A stretch of 64,000 nt of DNA. It comes from an uncultured Pelagibacteraceae bacterium (lineage in GTDB: Bacteria > Pseudomonadota > Alphaproteobacteria > Pelagibacterales > Pelagibacteraceae). The translations under genes and the position numbers were made by a program. Under the pieces are notes generated by a model. The model had not been told where the DNA came from and did no database searches. It was given only the letters and a program-made list of their open reading frames with translations. Numbering within the stretch: position 1 is the stretch's first letter; every line of letters begins with the position of its first letter. Below, one piece after another: positions 1-8,461 of the stretch. The stretch is from assembly GCA_902555585.1 (NCBI GenBank), contig CACDSY010000006.1, positions 1-64,000 on the forward strand. The letters run 5' to 3'.

Positions 1-182
1 AAATTACTCATATTCATCCCAATAATTATTCTCAATTAGACGAAAACGGTGATCCGAAAATAATTGAGATGAGTTTTGAAAAAAACCCTCAAATATTAGG
101 AGATGAAAAAATATTTCCTAATGCTTTGGATATGAAAAATTGGAAGCGTGGACCGGAGATAGAAATTAATTTCTATGAATAA
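1..182 (+). CDS. C-terminal end of a probable FkbM-type methyltransferase (partial)
   Basis: An open frame (codons from base 3) runs in from the window edge and stops at 180-182. The 59 visible residues contain a HIHPNN motif near the start and a later IIEMSF segment, a pattern I associate with the C-terminal end of FkbM-family SAM-dependent methyltransferases. The SAM-binding part lies outside the window, so the family call is inferred from a short stretch only. The stop overlaps the start of nth by 8 bases, so the two genes are probably co-transcribed and translationally coupled. Confidence 0.45.
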   Translation, partial: ITHIHPNNYSQLDENGDPKIIEMSFEKNPQILGDEKIFPNALDMKNWKRGPEIEINFYE

Positions 183-828
183 AATTCAAAAAGTGAAAAA
201 TATTCAAATATTATTGAACAAATATTATCCAAAAATAACTGTACCATTAAAGCATAGAAATATTTTTACACTTCTTGTTTCAGTTTTACTTTCTGCCCAA
301 TGCACAGATAAGAATGTAAATAATGTTACTAAAAATATATATGATAAATATTATAAACCTGAACATTTTGTAATATTAGGAAGAAAAAAAATTGAAAAAC
401 TAATTAAGAGAATTGGTATATTCAGAATTAAAGCAAAAAGTATTTATAATTTATCAAAAACTTTAGTTGAAAAATACAATGGTAAAGTTCCAAAAACTTT
501 TGAACAGTTAGAGGAACTGCCTGGAGTAGGCCACAAAACAGCAAGTGTAGTTATGTCCCAGGGCTTTGGGTACCCAGCATTTCCAGTGGACACTCATATA
601 CATAGGCTTGCACAAAGATGGGGTTTAACAAATGGAAAAAATGTAGTTCAGACGGAAAAAGATCTTAAAAAACTTTTTCCCAAGAGATATTGGAATAAGT
701 TACATCTTCAAATAATTTATTATGGAAGAGAGCACTGTAAAGCAAGAGATTGCTATGGTTTATCTTGTAAAATCTGCTCTACTTGTTATCCTAAGAGAAA
801 AAAACCACTTATAACGAAGAAAGCATAA
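175..828 (+). CDS. nth: Endonuclease III, DNA base-excision repair glycosylase/AP lyase
   Basis: 217 residues, the usual length for Nth, which removes oxidised pyrimidines and nicks the abasic site. The helix-hairpin-helix LPGVGHKTAS sits at residues 115-124 with catalytic Lys121, and the catalytic Asp is Asp139 in VDTHIHR; both match the E. coli positions within one residue. Five cysteines near the C-terminus (188, 193, 198, 201, 204) would hold the 4Fe-4S cluster, but their spacing differs from the textbook C-x6-C-x2-C-x5-C. The start overlaps the preceding gene by 8 bases, and the next gene begins three bases after the stop, so nth lies in the middle of an operon. Confidence 0.95.
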   Translation: MNKIQKVKNIQILLNKYYPKITVPLKHRNIFTLLVSVLLSAQCTDKNVNNVTKNIYDKYYKPEHFVILGRKKIEKLIKRIGIFRIKAKSIYNLSKTLVEKYNGKVPKTFEQLEELPGVGHKTASVVMSQGFGYPAFPVDTHIHRLAQRWGLTNGKNVVQTEKDLKKLFPKRYWNKLHLQIIYYGREHCKARDCYGLSCKICSTCYPKRKKPLITKKA

Positions 829-831
829 ATT

Positions 832-1761
832 ATGAAAATATTAGGAATTGGAAATGCAATTGTAGATGTAATTTGTAAAGTAGAGGATGATTTTATTACT
901 AAAAATGATTTAACAAAAAGTACGATGAAATTAATTTTTGATGATAAAGAATTTAAAGAATTATTATCTAATCTTAAAATTGAAAAAACAGTCTCAGGAG
1001 GATCGGTTGCTAATTCAATTGTTGGTTTATCTCAGCTTGGAAATGATGTTGGTTTTATAGGTAAAGTAAATGATGATGATCTTGGTAGTAAATATGAAGA
1101 GGGTTTAAAGCAAGAAAATGTTAAATATTTTTACTCAAAAAAAAAAGAAGAGCTTCCTACTGGTACTTGTTTAATTTTAGTTACTCCTGATTCAGAGAGA
1201 ACAATGTGTACATTCTTAGGTACAGCAGGAAAAATAAATGAAAATGATGTAAGCAAAGATGCTATTAAACAAAGTGAAATAATACTTCTTGAAGGATACC
1301 TTTGGGATGAGGGAGAGCCTAAAAAAGCTTTTGAAAAAGCAATTCAGAATGCAAACAAAGTTGCCATGTCATTGTCTGATCAATTTTGTGTAGATCGACA
1401 TAAACCACATTTTTTAGAATTGGTTAAAAATAAATTGGATATAACATTTGCCAATGAACAAGAAATAATGTCATTGATAGATGCAAAATCTTTTGATGAA
1501 GTAATAGATTTTTCTAAATCACTTGGAAAAATCATCGTACTAACTAGAGGTGAAAAAGGTGCTGTCGCAATAAATGGAGATGAGATCGTAGAATGTGGAA
1601 TAAAACAGCATCTTAAAATTGTTGATTTAACAGGAGCTGGAGATCTTTTTGCAGGGGGCTTTTTACATGGACATGTAAACAATATGTCACTGAAGGAAAG
1701 TTTGGATAAAGGAACTGAAATGTCTTCTAAAGTTATCCAGCAAATTGGAGCAAGACTTTAA
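832..1761 (+). CDS. PfkB/ribokinase-family sugar kinase, probable adenosine kinase
   Basis: 309 residues of the PfkB fold. The N-terminal segment GIGNAIVDV and the GGSVANS motif at about residues 56-62 bind the nucleoside or sugar. The C-terminal signature has the anion hole and catalytic base in GAGD (268-271), followed by FAGGFL. Alphaproteobacterial relatives with this N-terminus are usually annotated as adenosine kinase, which would return adenosine to AMP; the exact substrate is inferred, and ribokinase or fructokinase remain possible. It follows nth by three bases. It converges with the minus-strand micro-ORF at 1766-1873, leaving only 4 bases between the stops. Confidence 0.85.
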   Translation: MKILGIGNAIVDVICKVEDDFITKNDLTKSTMKLIFDDKEFKELLSNLKIEKTVSGGSVANSIVGLSQLGNDVGFIGKVNDDDLGSKYEEGLKQENVKYFYSKKKEELPTGTCLILVTPDSERTMCTFLGTAGKINENDVSKDAIKQSEIILLEGYLWDEGEPKKAFEKAIQNANKVAMSLSDQFCVDRHKPHFLELVKNKLDITFANEQEIMSLIDAKSFDEVIDFSKSLGKIIVLTRGEKGAVAINGDEIVECGIKQHLKIVDLTGAGDLFAGGFLHGHVNNMSLKESLDKGTEMSSKVIQQIGARL

Positions 1762-1765
1762 ATAT

Positions 1766-1873
1766 TTATTTTTTTTTTCTTTTAAAACTTCCCTTACCTT
1801 TTTTAGGTTTAACTACTCGTGTCTTATATTTTGGAGTTAATAAATCTTTAGCAATGATATTTTTCTTTCTCAT
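1766..1873 (-). CDS. arfA: ArfA-like alternative ribosome-rescue factor (35-residue micro-ORF)
   Basis: A 35-codon ORF starts with ATG at 1873-1871 and ends with TAA at 1768-1766. Its protein is highly basic and contains LLTPKYKTRVV followed by KPKKGKGSFKRKKK. I recognise this as the core of ArfA: E. coli ArfA has LLHDPLFRQRV and then NKKGKGSYMRKGKH at the same spacing. ArfA enters the empty mRNA channel of stalled ribosomes through its basic tail and recruits RF2. The start overlaps the TAA of the upstream winged-helix gene (TAATG), implying coupled translation. It lacks the hydrophobic C-terminal extension of E. coli ArfA, so it resembles the processed active form. The identification rests on motif resemblance in a short protein. 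Confidence 0.7.
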   Translation of the reverse strand: MRKKNIIAKDLLTPKYKTRVVKPKKGKGSFKRKKK

Positions 1874-2427
1874 TAAATTACATATCCAGATTTTGAACTT
1901 TTTATAAAATTATTATCTTCAAAAATATCATTGATTTTTTTTCTTAATCTATAAATATGAGTTTCTACAGTATGAGTTTCCAATTTTGAATTATGACCCC
2001 AAACTTCAGTTTGTAGTTTACTAATTTTGACAGGTTTCTTTGAATTATTAAGGTAAACTACTATATTTGCCTCTCTTTCAGTCAAATTAAGGCTCTTTGT
2101 TCTATTAAAAATTTTTCTGGAGTTTAGATTTAGTTTATAGTCTCCTATATCTATATCAGATTGTTGACTATATTTTTTTTTTAAGAATTTAACATTAATA
2201 CTTTCAATTAATTTAATTATATCAATTGGAAAATTGTTTAATGTTATTTGGTTTTCAACATTTTTTATTTTTTTGTTTGATATTAGTAGATAATCATTCT
2301 GATCTTTTAAATTCAGATCGGAAATCTTATCTACATTAATTAGTTTAAAATTTATGTAATTATTTATTTCCCTTAATATTTCGTATAAAATTTTAAAATC
2401 ATATATAACTAAGTTTTCATTATTCAT
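1873..2427 (-). CDS. Orphan OmpR/PhoB-type winged-helix regulator with degenerate receiver
   Basis: 184 residues. The C-terminal half (about 95-184) is a winged-helix DNA-binding domain: LTEREANIVVYL, then VWGHNSKLETHTVETHIYRL as recognition helix, and SGYVI as the closing beta-wing, as in OmpR/PhoB proteins. The first ~85 residues have receiver-like size and hydrophobic pattern, but the strand that should carry the phosphoacceptor Asp reads YLLISN, so control by phosphorylation looks unlikely. No sensor kinase is adjacent. It is co-oriented and start/stop overlapped with the ArfA-like ORF. It is divergent from the L,D-transpeptidase with only 14 bases between the two start codons. Confidence 0.8.
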   Translation of the reverse strand: MNNENLVIYDFKILYEILREINNYINFKLINVDKISDLNLKDQNDYLLISNKKIKNVENQITLNNFPIDIIKLIESINVKFLKKKYSQQSDIDIGDYKLNLNSRKIFNRTKSLNLTEREANIVVYLNNSKKPVKISKLQTEVWGHNSKLETHTVETHIYRLRKKINDIFEDNNFIKSSKSGYVI

Positions 2428-2441
2428 ATATAATTAACAAT

Positions 2442-2936
2442 ATGACAATTATTTTAAAAAATAAAGCAACACTTCTTTATGACGAATTTATTTTTAGATG
2501 TACAATTGGACAGAAAGGATTAGTAAAAAACAAGATTGAGGGGGATAAAAAAACTCCGATTGGAACATATTCACTTGGTAATTTATACTATAGGAATGAT
2601 AGAAACATAAAACCGTCAACCAAGTTAAAATGTATCCCCATTAAAAAAAATATGGGATGGTGTAATGATATTAAAAATAAAAAAAATTATAATAAAATAA
2701 TAAAAGTTAATCAAAATGTTAAACATGAAAAATTATTTAGAAAAGATTATAAATATGATTTTTTTATTCCAATAAATTACAATACAAAAAAGCCTAAAAT
2801 TGGAAGGGGGAGTGCAATTTTCATACATTTAACAAAGAAATATCAACCAACCTTAGGGTGTATAGCACTACAAAAAAAAGATTTTTTAATTTTGATAAAA
2901 CTAATCAATAAAAATACCAAAATTAAGTTAATCTAA
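2442..2936 (+). CDS. YkuD-family L,D-transpeptidase
   Basis: 164 residues. The GDKKTPIGTY segment (34-43) is typical of YkuD/ErfK-family enzymes, and the catalytic centre is His129 with Cys140 in PTLGCIAL. The family forms 3-3 peptidoglycan cross-links or attaches proteins to peptidoglycan. No convincing signal peptide or membrane anchor is visible, as in some short COG3786-type members, so export is uncertain. It starts 14 bases from the divergent winged-helix gene and its 3' end overlaps the convergent yggS stop by 4 bases. Confidence 0.85.
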   Translation: MTIILKNKATLLYDEFIFRCTIGQKGLVKNKIEGDKKTPIGTYSLGNLYYRNDRNIKPSTKLKCIPIKKNMGWCNDIKNKKNYNKIIKVNQNVKHEKLFRKDYKYDFFIPINYNTKKPKIGRGSAIFIHLTKKYQPTLGCIALQKKDFLILIKLINKNTKIKLI

Positions 2937-3595
2937 CTTCTTTGACCAAATATATTAGATCCAATTCTTAAAAATGTTGATTTACACTCAATTGCATTCA
3001 GATAATCTGAGGACATTCCCATGCTTATTTCATCTAAATTTATTTTTTGATTTAGTTCATTCATTTGAGGGAAATAAATTGAGCTATCCTCATCAAAAGG
3101 TGGGATGCACATTGTGCCAATTATATCTAAACCTAAACCTTTAGAAAAATAATAAAATTCAACCAAATTCTCTTTCATTATACCAGATTTTTGGCTTTCT
3201 TTTCCAAGGTTTATTTGAATAAAAATTTTAGGTTTAATATTTTGTTTCTTTTGCTCTTCTGCAATTTTTTTAGCTAATTTTTCACTATCTAGTGAATGAA
3301 TATAGTCAAATATTTTTACAGCATATTTAACTTTGTTTGTTTGTAATTTTCCAATTAAGTGCAATTTAATTTTATCATTCTGATTTTTAACATCCGTCCA
3401 TTTCTCTACTGCTTCTTGAACTTTATTTTCACCATAGTCTAAATGACCATACTCAACTAATGGTAAAATATGATCAATTTTAAAAGTTTTAGATACCGCA
3501 ATTATTTTTGGTATTCTGCCTTTTTCATTTAATTCTAATAATTTGGATTTGATTGATGATTGAATAGATAATAGATTTTGAACAGTAATATGCAT
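2933..3595 (-). CDS. yggS: YggS/PLPBP family pyridoxal-phosphate homeostasis protein
   Basis: 220 residues, the normal size. The PLP-binding lysine is Lys36 in IIAVSKTF, and the family features HLIGKLQTNK, the MGMSSDY segment and the closing RIGSNIFGQR are present. The protein buffers free PLP and affects amino-acid and keto-acid metabolism; no catalytic activity is known. Its ATG shares the palindrome ATGCAT with the start of the divergent thiE-like gene, so the two genes have no intergenic spacer and each promoter must lie inside the neighbour. Confidence 0.93.
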   Translation of the reverse strand: MHITVQNLLSIQSSIKSKLLELNEKGRIPKIIAVSKTFKIDHILPLVEYGHLDYGENKVQEAVEKWTDVKNQNDKIKLHLIGKLQTNKVKYAVKIFDYIHSLDSEKLAKKIAEEQKKQNIKPKIFIQINLGKESQKSGIMKENLVEFYYFSKGLGLDIIGTMCIPPFDEDSSIYFPQMNELNQKINLDEISMGMSSDYLNAIECKSTFLRIGSNIFGQRS

Positions 3596-4135
3596 AAAAA
3601 ATTTCTTAAAAAATACTACTTTATAGATCGATTTATTAAAAGTAACATTGATAATCAGGATAAAAACACCTCAATAATCTACAGAAATTATAGAAATAAT
3701 ATCAAAATTGATGAGCTAATTTTACTTAAAAACTATTGTAGAGAAAAAGGTCTTAAATTTTTTTTAGCAAATAACATAAAACTATCAATTAAGCTGAATT
3801 TAGATGGTGCGTATATACCTTCCTTCAATAAAAAATTTTCTCATTTAAACTATCTTTATAAGAAAAATTTTTTACTTTTAGGTTCAGCACATAATTTGAA
3901 GGAGATAAGGATCAAAGAAAAACAAAATGTTAGCGAAATTTTCTTATCTTCAATATTTAAAAAAAATAATAATTTTTTAGGCATCAATAAGTATAATTTA
4001 GTATCTAGACTAACAAATAAAAAAATAATTGCATTAGGTGGTGTCTCAAAAGAAAATATGAAATTAATTAATCTTACTGAGTCTAAAGGATTTGCAGGAA
4101 TTTCTTATTTTAAAAGCATAAAAAAAGGCCCCTAA
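3590..4135 (+). CDS. thiE: Thiamine-phosphate synthase / TenI-like protein
   Basis: 181 residues from the ATG at 3590. A TTG at 3578 also opens the frame but would extend into yggS, so the ATG is preferred. The TIM-barrel pattern of ThiE/TenI is visible: FFLANNIKLSIKLNLDGAYIPS, the GSAHNLKEI phosphate-side segment, and IIALGGVSKENMKLI followed by GFAGISYF. ThiE joins HMP-PP to the thiazole phosphate in thiamine synthesis. The protein is shorter and more divergent than typical ThiE, so a TenI-like role is possible. Its stop codon falls in the loop of the terminator at 4124-4147. Confidence 0.72.
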   Translation: MHKKFLKKYYFIDRFIKSNIDNQDKNTSIIYRNYRNNIKIDELILLKNYCREKGLKFFLANNIKLSIKLNLDGAYIPSFNKKFSHLNYLYKKNFLLLGSAHNLKEIRIKEKQNVSEIFLSSIFKKNNNFLGINKYNLVSRLTNKKIIALGGVSKENMKLINLTESKGFAGISYFKSIKKGP

Positions 4136-4147
4136 AAAGGGGCCTTT
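4124..4147. terminator. Bidirectional intrinsic terminator between thiE-like gene and porin
   Basis: AAAGGCCCC (4124-4132) pairs perfectly with GGGGCCTTT (4139-4147) across a six-base loop. A-rich bases lie before the left arm, giving a strong U-tract for minus-strand transcripts from the porin; the T-tract on the plus side is shorter. The thiE-like stop codon TAA at 4133-4135 is the loop itself. GC-rich stems are rare in this AT-rich sequence, which makes it stand out. Confidence 0.88.
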
Positions 4148-4171
4148 CTATAAATAAATCTACTTCTTCAA

Positions 4172-5095
4172 TTAGAATGCGAAAGAGAAGTTTATTTCGT
4201 ATGACGAGTTGTCAGTTGCAGTTGCTCCAGCTACATTATCTGTAGTTTGGTGCGATGCTGACATTGCAACTCCACCTGCTGTAAATGAAATACTTACTGC
4301 AGATGACTCTTGATCTTCTAATGCTGAAGAGTAATCAAGACTTGATGCACCGTAAGATATAGCAACATCATCATTTACCTGATATGAAATACCATATGCT
4401 GTAAAGTCTTCATCTGTTCCAGTTCCTCTGTCAGATTCGTTTGACTGATAACCAACAGTAATCGGACCCATTGCATATTTGAGGTTCATTACAGTTAAGT
4501 CGATTTGGTCAGCAAGTTCATTGTTTTCACCCATTGCAACTGAAACAGTTAAGCCTTCCATACCTGTGTATTGAACACCAAGTTCTGTTGAGCTTTGTAG
4601 ATCAGTACCTTTTGATGGATCGTATGCTGCTTTAAGAGCAAGACCATCAGATATAGTGTAGTCATAAATGAAACCATTGTCGTATGCAGCTGCATTAGTT
4701 GGACCGTCAACTGTTCCACCGATTGAAGTACCCCAAGACTCTTCGTTTGCACTTGGATTTAAGTCATCCCAAGCACCAACTGGTCCTGAAACACCGTGAC
4801 CTGAGAATGTTAAAGTTCCCATGTCTGTACCGATTGTTACTTTTCTATCATCAAATGGAGCTGTGCTACCATCTAATTGTAGATATAAAGATAAAGACAT
4901 ACCGTTATCCATTTCACCGCTAGCGTTGAAATCGATTTGATCGGTCATAGACCAACCGTTACCACCGTTACTATTATCTTCACCACCGAAGAAGATTGAA
5001 GTACCACCAGATACAGATAGTTCAGCAGCGTTTGCTGACGTTGCTACCATTGCAGTACCTAATGCTGTCAATCCGATTTTTTTTAGATTGTTCAT
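4172..5095 (-). CDS. Gram-negative outer-membrane porin, likely a major surface protein
   Basis: 307 residues from the ATG at 5095; the open frame reaches upstream to 5131, but this ATG has an AAAGGT Shine-Dalgarno site 6 bases before it and begins a classical signal peptide (MNNLKKIGLTALGTAMVATS) ending ANA|AE. The mature part is Gly/Ser/Asp-rich, has alternating beta-strand patterning (SVSGGTSIFFGG, LSLYLQLDG, VTIGTDMG) and ends in YEINFSFAF with the terminal Phe needed for BAM insertion. Codon use is less AT-skewed than in the neighbours, with more C-ending codons, as expected for high expression. A ~215-base leader region precedes it and a strong terminator follows it. It presumably provides passive solute entry. 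Confidence 0.92.
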   Translation of the reverse strand: MNNLKKIGLTALGTAMVATSANAAELSVSGGTSIFFGGEDNSNGGNGWSMTDQIDFNASGEMDNGMSLSLYLQLDGSTAPFDDRKVTIGTDMGTLTFSGHGVSGPVGAWDDLNPSANEESWGTSIGGTVDGPTNAAAYDNGFIYDYTISDGLALKAAYDPSKGTDLQSSTELGVQYTGMEGLTVSVAMGENNELADQIDLTVMNLKYAMGPITVGYQSNESDRGTGTDEDFTAYGISYQVNDDVAISYGASSLDYSSALEDQESSAVSISFTAGGVAMSASHQTTDNVAGATATDNSSYEINFSFAF

Positions 5096-5101
5096 ATTAT
5101 T

Positions 5102-5107
5102 ACCTTT
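5102..5107 (-). promoter_or_regulatory. Shine-Dalgarno site of the porin gene
   Basis: AAAGGT on the minus strand, 6 bases before the ATG at 5095. Most genes here have no recognisable ribosome-binding site, so this one supports the chosen start and high translation of the porin. Confidence 0.7.
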
Positions 5108-5192
5108 CGTTATTAGTTTAATATTAAACAAAACATATCTATCAATTTTCGGTGATTTTATTGATTTATTCTGATCTCTATGGATATTTTTT

Positions 5193-5198
5193 ATTATA
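5193..5198 (-). promoter_or_regulatory. Candidate -10 element of the porin promoter
   Basis: A perfect TATAAT on the minus strand lies about 98 bases before the porin ATG. No good -35 is visible at the expected spacing, so a regulator-dependent promoter or a chance match in AT-rich DNA are both possible. The rest of the 217-base gap to 5313 shows no other clear signal. Confidence 0.3.
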
Positions 5199-5312
5199 GT
5201 GTTGTATTTTTACATCACTATTAATGTTGATTTATTTACATTTTTGTCATTTCTAAAAAATTTCTTTCATTTATAGTCAATTTTCATCTAATACTTAGTT
5301 TTGAGAAGATAT

Positions 5313-5888
5313 ATGCCAAATTTTTTAAGTATACGAATCACACATATTATTTTTATTACATTATTTGCACTTACTTCTTGTAAGACAATTGAAAATTTAC
5401 CTGGAGGAGACGCTAGAGAAATTTCGCCTGATCCAAAGGAGAGAGTTAAAAAAAATCTTGAGGAAGGTAGAGGATTCAGACTAGACAATTTAGGAAACAG
5501 TGGAAAAGGTGGTGATTTCTTGTTTGCGAGCGCTAATGAATTATGGAGAGCATCACTAGATACCCTAGATTTTATGCCCTTATCCTCCGTCAACTATAGT
5601 GGTGGTATAATTATAACTGATTGGTATTCGGACGGAAATAATCTTGATGAGTCTGTCAAAATATCTATCCGTTTCTTAACTAATGAAGTAAGAGCTGACG
5701 CATTAGATATAAAAGTTTTTTATAAAAAATGTAATCAAGTAGCTAGTTGCAAAGTATCTCAAAAAACAGGCTCACTATCAGCTGAACTAAAAAAACAGAT
5801 TTTATCAAAAGCAACAATTTATAAAAAACAAAATAAAGATAAAAACTTTAAGCCTTATAAAGGTGGGTCAGTCGATACAACAAAATAA
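5313..5888 (+). CDS. DUF3576 lipoprotein
   Basis: 191 residues from the ATG at 5313, which follows a GAGAAG ribosome-binding site; the frame can be opened from TTG 5301 but without need. The signal sequence ends in the lipobox LTSC with Cys23. The body (GRGFRLDNLGNSGKGGDFLFASANELWRAS..., shown here only in part) matches the alphaproteobacterial DUF3576 family, of unknown biochemical role. It lies directly upstream of leuS, as is common in alphaproteobacteria, and leads the leuS-lptE-holA operon. Confidence 0.88.
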   Translation: MPNFLSIRITHIIFITLFALTSCKTIENLPGGDAREISPDPKERVKKNLEEGRGFRLDNLGNSGKGGDFLFASANELWRASLDTLDFMPLSSVNYSGGIIITDWYSDGNNLDESVKISIRFLTNEVRADALDIKVFYKKCNQVASCKVSQKTGSLSAELKKQILSKATIYKKQNKDKNFKPYKGGSVDTTK

Positions 5889-5914
5889 CTAAAAATAAGT
5901 TGTAATTTAATTTA

Positions 5915-8461
5915 ATGGAAAGATATAATTTTAAAACTGTCGAAGAAAAGTGGCAAGAAAAATGGTTAAAATCAGGGGTTTTTCGATCTAAAATAGATCG
6001 TTCAAGAGAAAAATTTTATTGTCTTGAAATGTTTCCATATCCATCTGGAAAAATACATATGGGTCATGTCAGAAACTATACAATAGGTGATGTTTTATCA
6101 CGTTATAAATCTTTGCAAGGTTTTAATGTGATGCATCCAATGGGGTGGGATGCATTTGGTATGCCAGCAGAAAATGCTGCTAGAGAAAATAATTTAGATC
6201 CTAAAAAATGGACTAACAAAAATATTTTAACCATGAAAGATCAATTAAAAAAGCTTGGTCTATCTATTGATTGGGAAAGGGAAATTTCAACATGCTCTGA
6301 AGAATATTACAAACATCAACAAATATTTTTTTTGGAGCTTTATGAAAAAGGATTAGTTTATAGAAAAGAAAACTATGTTAATTGGGATCCCATAGATCAA
6401 ACGGTACTTGCAAACGAACAAGTTATTGATGGTAAAGGATGGAGATCTGGAGCAATTGTTGAGCGTAAAAAGTTAAATCAATGGTTTTTTAATATTTCAA
6501 AATTCTCACAAGAATTACTTGATGGCTTAGATGATTTAAAAAGGTGGCCTAACAAAGTTAAAGTAATGCAAAAGAATTGGATTGGAAAATCTTTTGGTTG
6601 TGAAATTGCTTTTAAAACAGAAGGGGATCTACCAGTAAATGAAATAAAATGTTTTACAACAAGACCAGATACTTTATTTGGATTTTCATTTTTGGCTCTT
6701 TCAGTTGATCATGAAATTTCTAAATACTTTTTGAAAGATAAAAAATTTCAAGAGTTTAAGTCAGAGTGCTCAAAAACAGGAACTACTGAAGAAGCGATCG
6801 CGATTGGAGAAAAAATTGGTTTTAAAACAAACCTTAAAGCAATAAATCCCTTAAATCCAAGCCAAAAAGTACCAGTTTTTTTTGCTAATTTTGTCTTAAT
6901 GGATTACGGATTTGGTGCAGTTTTTGGGTGTCCTGCTCATGATCAAAGAGATTTCGACTTTGCAAAAAAATATGGTCTAGATATTAAAACAGTGGTTAGA
7001 CCAGATGAAGCAAATGAAAATTTTGAAGTTACAGATGAAGCTTATTCAGGTCCTGGAATTTTAATAAATTCTGAATTTCTTAATAAACTTAAAGTCCCAG
7101 AAGAATCAGTTATTAAAACAATTGAGATATTAGAAGAGAAAAAAATAGGAAAGAAACAAATTAATTTTAGACTAAAAGATTGGGGTGTATCTAGACAAAG
7201 ATATTGGGGATGTCCTATACCTATGGCTTATGATGAACACGGAAATGTAAGAACAATTCCAAAAAAGGACTTACCTGTAAGGCTTCCAGAAAATATAAAT
7301 TTAAATTTAAAAGGTAACCCTTTAGATACAAAATTAGATTGGAAAAATATTTTTATTGATGGAAAGAAATATACAAGAGAAACAGACACTTTAGATACCT
7401 TTGTTTGTTCATCCTGGTATTATCTTAGATTTTGCTCATCAACTAACTCAGAATATGGTTTCAAAAAAGAAGAAATCGATTATTGGATGCCTGTTGACCA
7501 ATATATCGGTGGAGTTGAACACGCTATTCTTCACTTATTATACTCTAGATTTTTTATGAAAGCTTTGGGTTATAAAAATAAGAATTTTAAATTTAAGGAA
7601 CCTTTTGAAGGGTTATTTACTCAAGGTATGGTTTGTCATGAGACATATAAAGATCAGAATAATAATTGGTTAAGTCCGGATGAAGTAGAGCTAGTAGGAA
7701 ACCAATTTTTTAAAAAAGGCGACTCTAAGCATTTAGTAAAAGTTGGTCCCTCGGAGTCTATGTCAAAGTCAAAAAAAAATGTTATCGATCCCGAAAATAT
7801 AATTAAGAATTATGGAGCTGATGCAGTGAGACTATTTATATTATCAGATAGTCCTCCAGAAAAAGATGTGCAGTGGTCAGATCAAGGAATGATAGCCTCA
7901 TACAAGTTTTTACAAAAACTTTGGGTATTACATAATAAAATTAAAGAAAAAATTGAAAATAAATCTAGTGAAGGTAAAGAAAATGAAAGTTTAGAAAAAT
8001 TTACTAATCAAATGATTAGTAAGATAACTAATAATTTAGAAAATTTTAATTATAATGTTATTATAGCTAACATTTACGAAACATATAATTTTATTAACAA
8101 AATAATTGAGAAAAACATAGATAGCAACATTCTTGAAAAAAATTATAAAAAGATCTTAATTTTATTTTCACCAGCGATACCTCACTTTGCAGCTGAGTGT
8201 TTAGAGAATTTAAAATCTAAAGAAGATATTAAATGGCCTAAAGTAGATAAAAATCTTATAGAAGATGATAAAATTGATTATGTTATTCAGATAAATGGTA
8301 AAAAAAGGGCGATTTTAAATGAAAGAAGAGACATAGAACAAGATAGCCTTATGGATAAGATTAAATTAAATAAATTGTCGAATAAGTATTTAAAAGGTAA
8401 ATCTATTAATAAAATAATTTTTGTGAAGAATAGATTAATTAATTTACTAATAAATGAATAA
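5915..8461 (+). CDS. leuS: Leucyl-tRNA synthetase
   Basis: 848 residues, the normal bacterial length. The class I HIGH motif is HMGH (48-51) in [15 protein letters not shown] and the KMSKS loop is MSKSKK near residue 615. The CP1 editing domain ([21 protein letters not shown]) and the connecting [14 protein letters not shown] segment are intact. It charges tRNA-Leu. The gene overlaps lptE by 8 bases, placing it in an operon with outer-membrane (lptE) and replication (holA) genes, a conserved alphaproteobacterial order. Confidence 0.98.
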   Translation: MERYNFKTVEEKWQEKWLKSGVFRSKIDRSREKFYCLEMFPYPSGKIHMGHVRNYTIGDVLSRYKSLQGFNVMHPMGWDAFGMPAENAARENNLDPKKWTNKNILTMKDQLKKLGLSIDWEREISTCSEEYYKHQQIFFLELYEKGLVYRKENYVNWDPIDQTVLANEQVIDGKGWRSGAIVERKKLNQWFFNISKFSQELLDGLDDLKRWPNKVKVMQKNWIGKSFGCEIAFKTEGDLPVNEIKCFTTRPDTLFGFSFLALSVDHEISKYFLKDKKFQEFKSECSKTGTTEEAIAIGEKIGFKTNLKAINPLNPSQKVPVFFANFVLMDYGFGAVFGCPAHDQRDFDFAKKYGLDIKTVVRPDEANENFEVTDEAYSGPGILINSEFLNKLKVPEESVIKTIEILEEKKIGKKQINFRLKDWGVSRQRYWGCPIPMAYDEHGNVRTIPKKDLPVRLPENINLNLKGNPLDTKLDWKNIFIDGKKYTRETDTLDTFVCSSWYYLRFCSSTNSEYGFKKEEIDYWMPVDQYIGGVEHAILHLLYSRFFMKALGYKNKNFKFKEPFEGLFTQGMVCHETYKDQNNNWLSPDEVELVGNQFFKKGDSKHLVKVGPSESMSKSKKNVIDPENIIKNYGADAVRLFILSDSPPEKDVQWSDQGMIASYKFLQKLWVLHNKIKEKIENKSSEGKENESLEKFTNQMISKITNNLENFNYNVIIANIYETYNFINKIIEKNIDSNILEKNYKKILILFSPAIPHFAAECLENLKSKEDIKWPKVDKNLIEDDKIDYVIQINGKKRAILNERRDIEQDSLMDKIKLNKLSNKYLKGKSINKIIFVKNRLINLLINE

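Noticed and set aside
1380..1682. Minus-strand 100-codon ORF inside the PfkB kinase gene, and similar long antisense ORFs (for example in tsaD, coaE and acs)
   Set aside because: They are shadows of real genes with no ribosome-binding site or family resemblance.
4172..5131. Porin start at 5131 with a 12-residue extension
   Set aside because: The extension spoils the signal peptide; the ATG at 5095 has a Shine-Dalgarno site and a normal signal sequence.
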